Assembly (NCBI GenBank): GCA_007844125.1 | Contig: CM017573.1 | Location: forward strand, 1,946,293 to 2,010,292 | Direction of reading: 5' to 3' | DNA from: Sinonovacula constricta | Taxonomy: Eukaryota > Mollusca > Bivalvia > Cardiida > Solecurtidae | Length of the DNA: 64,000 bases | Shown: positions 55,501 to 61,500 of the stretch, one piece after another | How the letters are laid out: each line of letters opens with the position of its first letter | Position numbering within the stretch: the first letter of the stretch is position 1 | Translations under genes and position numbers: made by a program | Notes under the pieces: model-generated | Told to the model about the DNA's origin: nothing | Databases searched by the model: none | What the model saw: the letters and a program-made list of their open reading frames with translations, nothing else

Positions 55501-58500
55501 GTAACACTGACTCTACCTAGCTTCGGTCGGGATAGTGTGTAATAAATACATTATATAAGGATATACTTATTGATAACAGTCCACCAGAACTTCTTTTATT
55601 TTTGGAAAGCACAACTAGATCACTGTCAGACAAATTTTAATTGCAACCACTTTCTGTTTTTGTCACTCTACTTCATACTTGTTATTTTATTCCTATACAC
55701 ATCTGTATATATATAAATATATATATACATTTTTGCAGGTGTGCGCGAGAACTTAGATGCGGACATTGAGGAGAGTGAGGAACGCCGTGACGAGATCATG
55801 CGCACAAGTCTTCACGAGGACCAGTTTCCGATAGAAGATCTTTCAGATATCCCGTCCACATCTCCTGAGGAAGTGTCACCATCTGAGGAGAAAGAGGTAT
55901 GACCTATCTGTGCTTTTGTGATATATTAAACATTGACATGGTTTCAGATCTGTACCGGCCGCAATAGCTCAGATGGTAGAGCGTCGACTTGCGGATCGGG
56001 AGGTCGTGGGTTCAAAACCCAGCAGGGTCGAACCAAAGACTTAAAAGATGGTAGTAATGGCTTCCCTCCTAACGCTCGGGGCTAATGGGACAGCATAACG
56101 CCTGACTCGTCGGTGTCAGTATAATGGACCGGCCGGGTTCAGTCCCTAGGCACCTCATAAGTGCCCCTGTGTTTTAAGTATAGAAATGTCGCTGCACAGT
56201 ATCGACATAAATTTCGGCTAATCATAATCATTCAAATCTGTTTGGGCTATGCCTACGTAGTTCGTTAGTTTAGGGACAGTGTAAGGCAGAAGCTTCTTAA
56301 TGGTGTATCTGTATTTTGACATCTCATATTAGGCTAATGCCCTTTCTTCTGCGGCCGCATTGTGAAAAGACAATTACTATCAATATAAACCCTTCTTGCG
56401 CTGGCTTCAAGTATCAGTAATAGGTAAAAATCTTTCACGTTTAGAACTATATCATGGTTTTCATCTGACCTGCGGTATGGTGTGTAGATGAATATAGACA
56501 TATTCTGTGGTTACCCTTTAACGTATTAAAGAACAATTATAACCATTTATAAGTTTTCTACATTTTATCTTTATTATGATTCGAAACAAAAACAAATGCT
56601 TTCTCTTACAGCACGAGGAAGTAACCTCTGACGACATGAGAGAATTCAAAACTGAGCCTGATGTTGAAACCACTGAAAAAGTCGAGATTGCTGAAGTAGA
56701 TGAAACAGTACCAGAGATCGCCAAGCCTTCAGAAGTTGTTATAGAATTTCTGTCAACCAAACCAATGATAACAGAGGAATTCAAGGTCGACATTCAAACA
56801 AAAACTGTTGAAAAGACTGATGTCACCGAATTCCAAGAAGCACCAATGGAAACACCAGAGACTGCTGAAGTGGTAGTGGAGGTAGCCCAGCCCGAAAAGA
56901 AAAAGCCTGAAGAGTATAAGGTTGATGTTATCAGCACAACGGTTGATAAAGAAGAAGCAGTTCTTGCCACGGAGATGCCAGATGAGATGACAACCGCTGT
57001 AACTGAAGTAGTTATTGATGTTTCCAAGCCTGAAAAAGCTGTTACCGGAGACCAGCAAAGTTGATGTGCAGATTCAGCCACAAGTCACACCACAAATTGA
57101 AGATATAACAGAGGTCACAACTGAGACCCCAGTCACCACTGAAAAGATTTTAATTGATCTTGCACAAGCTGAACCTAAGCAACGACAGGAGTACAATATT
57201 GAGATTGCAGCTGAAAGTATTGCATTGCCAGAGGTGACCGAAGTTGGTGAAACCCCCTTAGAAACTACCACTGTTTCAACTGTTGAGATCGAAGTTATTC
57301 AACCAGAGAAGAAACAGCCTGAAGAATTTAAGGTTGATGTCAAAGCCGAACGACCAGCTTCTCCAGAAATTGTTGAAGTTGGCGAGACTCCTGCAGAAAC
57401 AACTACATTTTCTACTGTTGAAATTGACATTGCTAAACCAGAAAAGAAAGAACCTGAAGAATTTAATGTTGATGTTGAAGATGAGAGAATAGCATCTCCA
57501 GAAGTGATCGAAGTAGGTGAAACTCCTGCAGAAAGAACTTCAACATCTACTGTTGAAATTGGCATCATTAAGCCAGAAAAGAAACAACCTGAAAAATCTA
57601 AGGTCGATGTCGAAGCGGAACAAATAGAATCTCCAGACATTGTTGAAGTTGGTGAGACCCCTGCAGAAACAACCAGTTTCTCGACTGTTGAAATTGACAT
57701 CACTAAACCAGAAAAGAAAGAACCTGAAGAATTTAATGTTGATGTTGAAGCTGAGAGAATTGCCTCTCCAGAAGTGACCGAAGTAGGTGAAATACCTACA
57801 GAAACAACAACTGTTTCCACTGTTGAAATTGACATAGCAAAACCCGAAAAGAAACAACCAGAAGAATTCAAGGTTGATGTTGAAGCTGAAAGAATTGCTT
57901 CCCCAGAAGTGACTGAGGTCAGTGATACCCTCGCAGAAACAACCATTGTCTCCACCGTTGATGTTGACATTGCAAAGCCTGAAAAGAAACAACCAGAAGA
58001 ATTCAAAGTTGATGTTGAAGCTGAAAGAATTGCTTCCCCAGAAGTGACTGAGGTCAGTGATACCCTCGCAGGAAACAACCATTGTCTCCACCGTTGATGT
58101 TGACATTGCAAAACCTGAAATGAAACACCCAGAAGAATTCAAGGTTGATGTTGATGCTGAAAGAATTGCTTCGCCAGAAGTGACTGAGGTCAGTGATATT
58201 CTTGAAGAAACAACCATTGTCTCCACCGTTGAGGTTGACATTGCGAAACCTGAAAAGAAAAAACCTGAAGAAATAAAAACAGACACTGTGTTGCTGGAAG
58301 AGGATAAGACACCGGAAGTCCAGGATCTACTGACAACAGAGGCCGTCGAGGTTAAGCCTTCGGAAGTTGTTGTCGATGTTGAGAAACCAGTTGAGAAGAC
58401 ACCTGACACATACAAAGTTGATGTAACTGATGAGATTTTAGAAAAACAAGAAATTGAAGAGGTCAGAGAAACACCGACTGAAACGCCTATAACAGAAGAA

Positions 58501-61500
58501 GTCGTCAGTGATTTGGAAAAGAAGCAACCTGGACAGCCTATGCCGTCGAAGGTTGAAGTACAGCTTGAAATTGCCTGAAAAAGAGAATGTTTCTGAAGTT
58601 CCCGAGAGAATGGAAGAAACCTCCAAAGAAAGTGAAGTTGCTCCTGAGACTGCTAAAACTGAGATGAAGAAACCAGAGTCTTTTAAGGTTGACATCGTCA
58701 GTGAAGCTATAGAAAAGACTGAAACTGAAGATATCCCCATCACAACAACAGAGCAGACTACTACTACCGCAGTTTCTATTGAACTTGGACAACCAGTAGA
58801 GCAAAAACCAGCTGAGTACAAAACTGGTTTTGTTGAAGAAACAGTTGATAAACCTGATGTAATCGAAGTCAGTGAACTTCCAGCAGAGAACATAGATGTA
58901 ACTGAAGTTGTCACAGAAATAACAGAAGAAAAGAAGAAGCGTCATGAAGAGTTTAAAGTTGATGTGGTCGCTGAAGAGGTTGAAAGGTCTGCTGTTACTG
59001 AAGTACCAGAGAGGAGAAGGAGACACCAGTTGAGAAAGAAACGACAGCCATTGCAGTGAAGCCAGAAGAAAAGAGTCCTGAAGAATTTAAGGTTGATACA
59101 GTAGATGAATCAATTGAAACACCTGAGGTTGCTGAAGTGAAGGAGGCACTAGTCGAAACTACTACCCCAAGCGAAGTAACTGTTGAACTTTATGCAGCAA
59201 GAACCTTCGAAATATCAAGAATCTAAGGTAGATGTTTTGACTGAAGCTGTTGATAAAATAGACATAACTGAGGTATCTGAAACAACAGTAGAGGAAACTA
59301 AACCCTCTGAAACAGTTGTTGATACTGCCAAACCCGAGAAAAAGCTCCCAGAACAATTCAACGTTGACTTTGTTGCTGAGTCAATCGAAGTACAAGAGGT
59401 TACTGTTGTTGAGGAAGCTGCAGAGGAAACTCCTGCTTCCACCGAGATTGAAGTTGAACTCGCAAAGTCTATTCCTGGACCTTCAGAGCATTATAAAGTT
59501 GACACTTTGGGTGAAAGTGTCGACCAGCCAACAGTTGCTGAGGTATCCATTGATGTTGTTGACTCAAGTGTTGTCTCTGAGGTTATACTTGAGACATCAA
59601 AGGTAACTGAAGAGAAACCAGTAGAGGTCAAAGTTGATACCCTTCAGCAAGAAATTGTTGTAAAGGAAGTTACCGAAGTTAGTGAGGAAAGACCTGAAGC
59701 TGGCAAAGTAACCGAAACAGAAAAACCAGAACTAGAACAGGCAAAACCTGAAACTGTTGAGCAGTTAGAAGCGCCTGAAGAGGCACAGACAGAGGCTCCT
59801 GTTGCTTCAGCTCCTAAAGAGAAACCAACAGAAACCTCTGAACTTGATGTAGAAATCACTGAACCTGAACACGATGTAGTAACCTGTCACATTCGGAATG
59901 GAGGAAGGAGAAGATGAAGAGGTGGTCACTCAGGAAATCATGGAAGAAACTGGTGAGGTCTTTGTATCTGAACTTCAGCCAGAAAGACCAGTCTTTGTCA
60001 TGCCGCTTAAGGATGAGACACTGGTTGAAGGTACTGACTTGAAAATGGAAGCCGTCGTCCGTGGTAACCCAAAACCAACCATCCAGTGGTTTGTTGACGA
60101 TGAGGAAATCATACCATCAGATGATGTAGGAGATCATCTACGAGGAAGGTCGCTGCATTCTGTCAGTCAGGAATGTCTACCTTGATGATGACGAAGGTGA
60201 ATACTGGATCGAGGCCACCAACGAGTTTGGTACAGCCACGACCTCTGCCTATGTGACCGTCTTACGTGAGTATATTTTAACCTTCTGTTGTTGTTTTTTA
60301 TTCAAATGTATTTCAATCAATTTTCAACTGTTAAAATCAGTTAAGGAAAAGAAAATGCAAGTATGTCATTGACAATATTTTAAAACTGATACTCTTTTGA
60401 TTTTTAAATCAAATTCGCTAAATGATTGAGTCTTTAAAGTTATCTAAAATACATATACTTTTTTGTACTTGCAATTTTGCTGGAAATTGTTTATGCTTGC
60501 ACATCTTTTTTCTAACATTATTTCCAGGATTAAATGTTTCTGAATAATATATTTAACAATTTGCTGTATAGTTTATAAATTTGACAGTTTGAAAAACATT
60601 GTTAAGTTATTTAAATAGAAAATTAATTGTTCTTGTTCATGTTATTTTTAGTTTTAGAGAGAATATCGATATATAGTTTTACCATGATTGCACCCCATAT
60701 ATATTCACACTGTCATTTGTTCATTTTGATCATTATGTCAACAAAATCTAGCATGGTGAAAATCATGTTATATATGTATATATACAGCATGAGTCGTGCT
60801 TGAAACACATAGTCATTGCCCCAGTATCGTCAAAACAGAAATGGTAACAAATTAAACTTGTCTTTAATGATTTTTTGGGATGAAAAATAACTTGGGGAAA
60901 TATTACTAGGCCACCATGATTGTAACCTGAAATTGGGGTTAAGGGGCTTCTTGTTAAAAATAGCTCGTATATGTAATACATAAGTGCAGTTCCCCTTTGT
61001 TTAAAGTACCGGTATAGCTCAAAGTAAAGACGTAGACTATATCAACTGAAAAAAAGAGAACCCTATTTATGTATGTTTTTGAAGTGATCCCTTGACACCT
61101 TGTGTTATGTCATGAATTGAATTCATTTATGTAATTGAAGTGAAGTGATCTTCAGCTTGGTACATCCCCAGTTGACCTTTATGTCCCTTCTCTACACCCC
61201 GACATGTGTCTCTATACAGTGAATAGCATGCACAGTTTTGTGGTGATCCCTCATGTCTCTGTGATTTAAAATTGTACTAGATGCAAATGGACATGTTACG
61301 AGTGTTGACAGATACAGTTAGGCCACCTTCGACCCAACCCGGCACATCGTTTTAATTTTTTAACCCTAAATTTGAATCCCATGTATACTTCTTTACCTAC
61401 TGGCCTTTTTCCATATTTGAACTGATAACAAGCTAGTATAGGAAATTGGAATTTAAAAATGGTCTCATACATGTCAATGGAGAATTTTGAATTAACAGAA

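Larger units (their letters stand above)
54162..56611 (+). other. Introns 55 to 57
   Basis: Plain AT-rich sequence apart from the possible transposon remnant at 55.1-55.56 kb and SINE A copy 2 at 55.95 kb. Confidence 0.55.

Noticed and set aside
44400..60200. Tiny introns at the frame breaks
   Set aside because: No GT/AG pairs at these places give a plausible intron; a one-base change restores the conserved Ig or repeat text each time.
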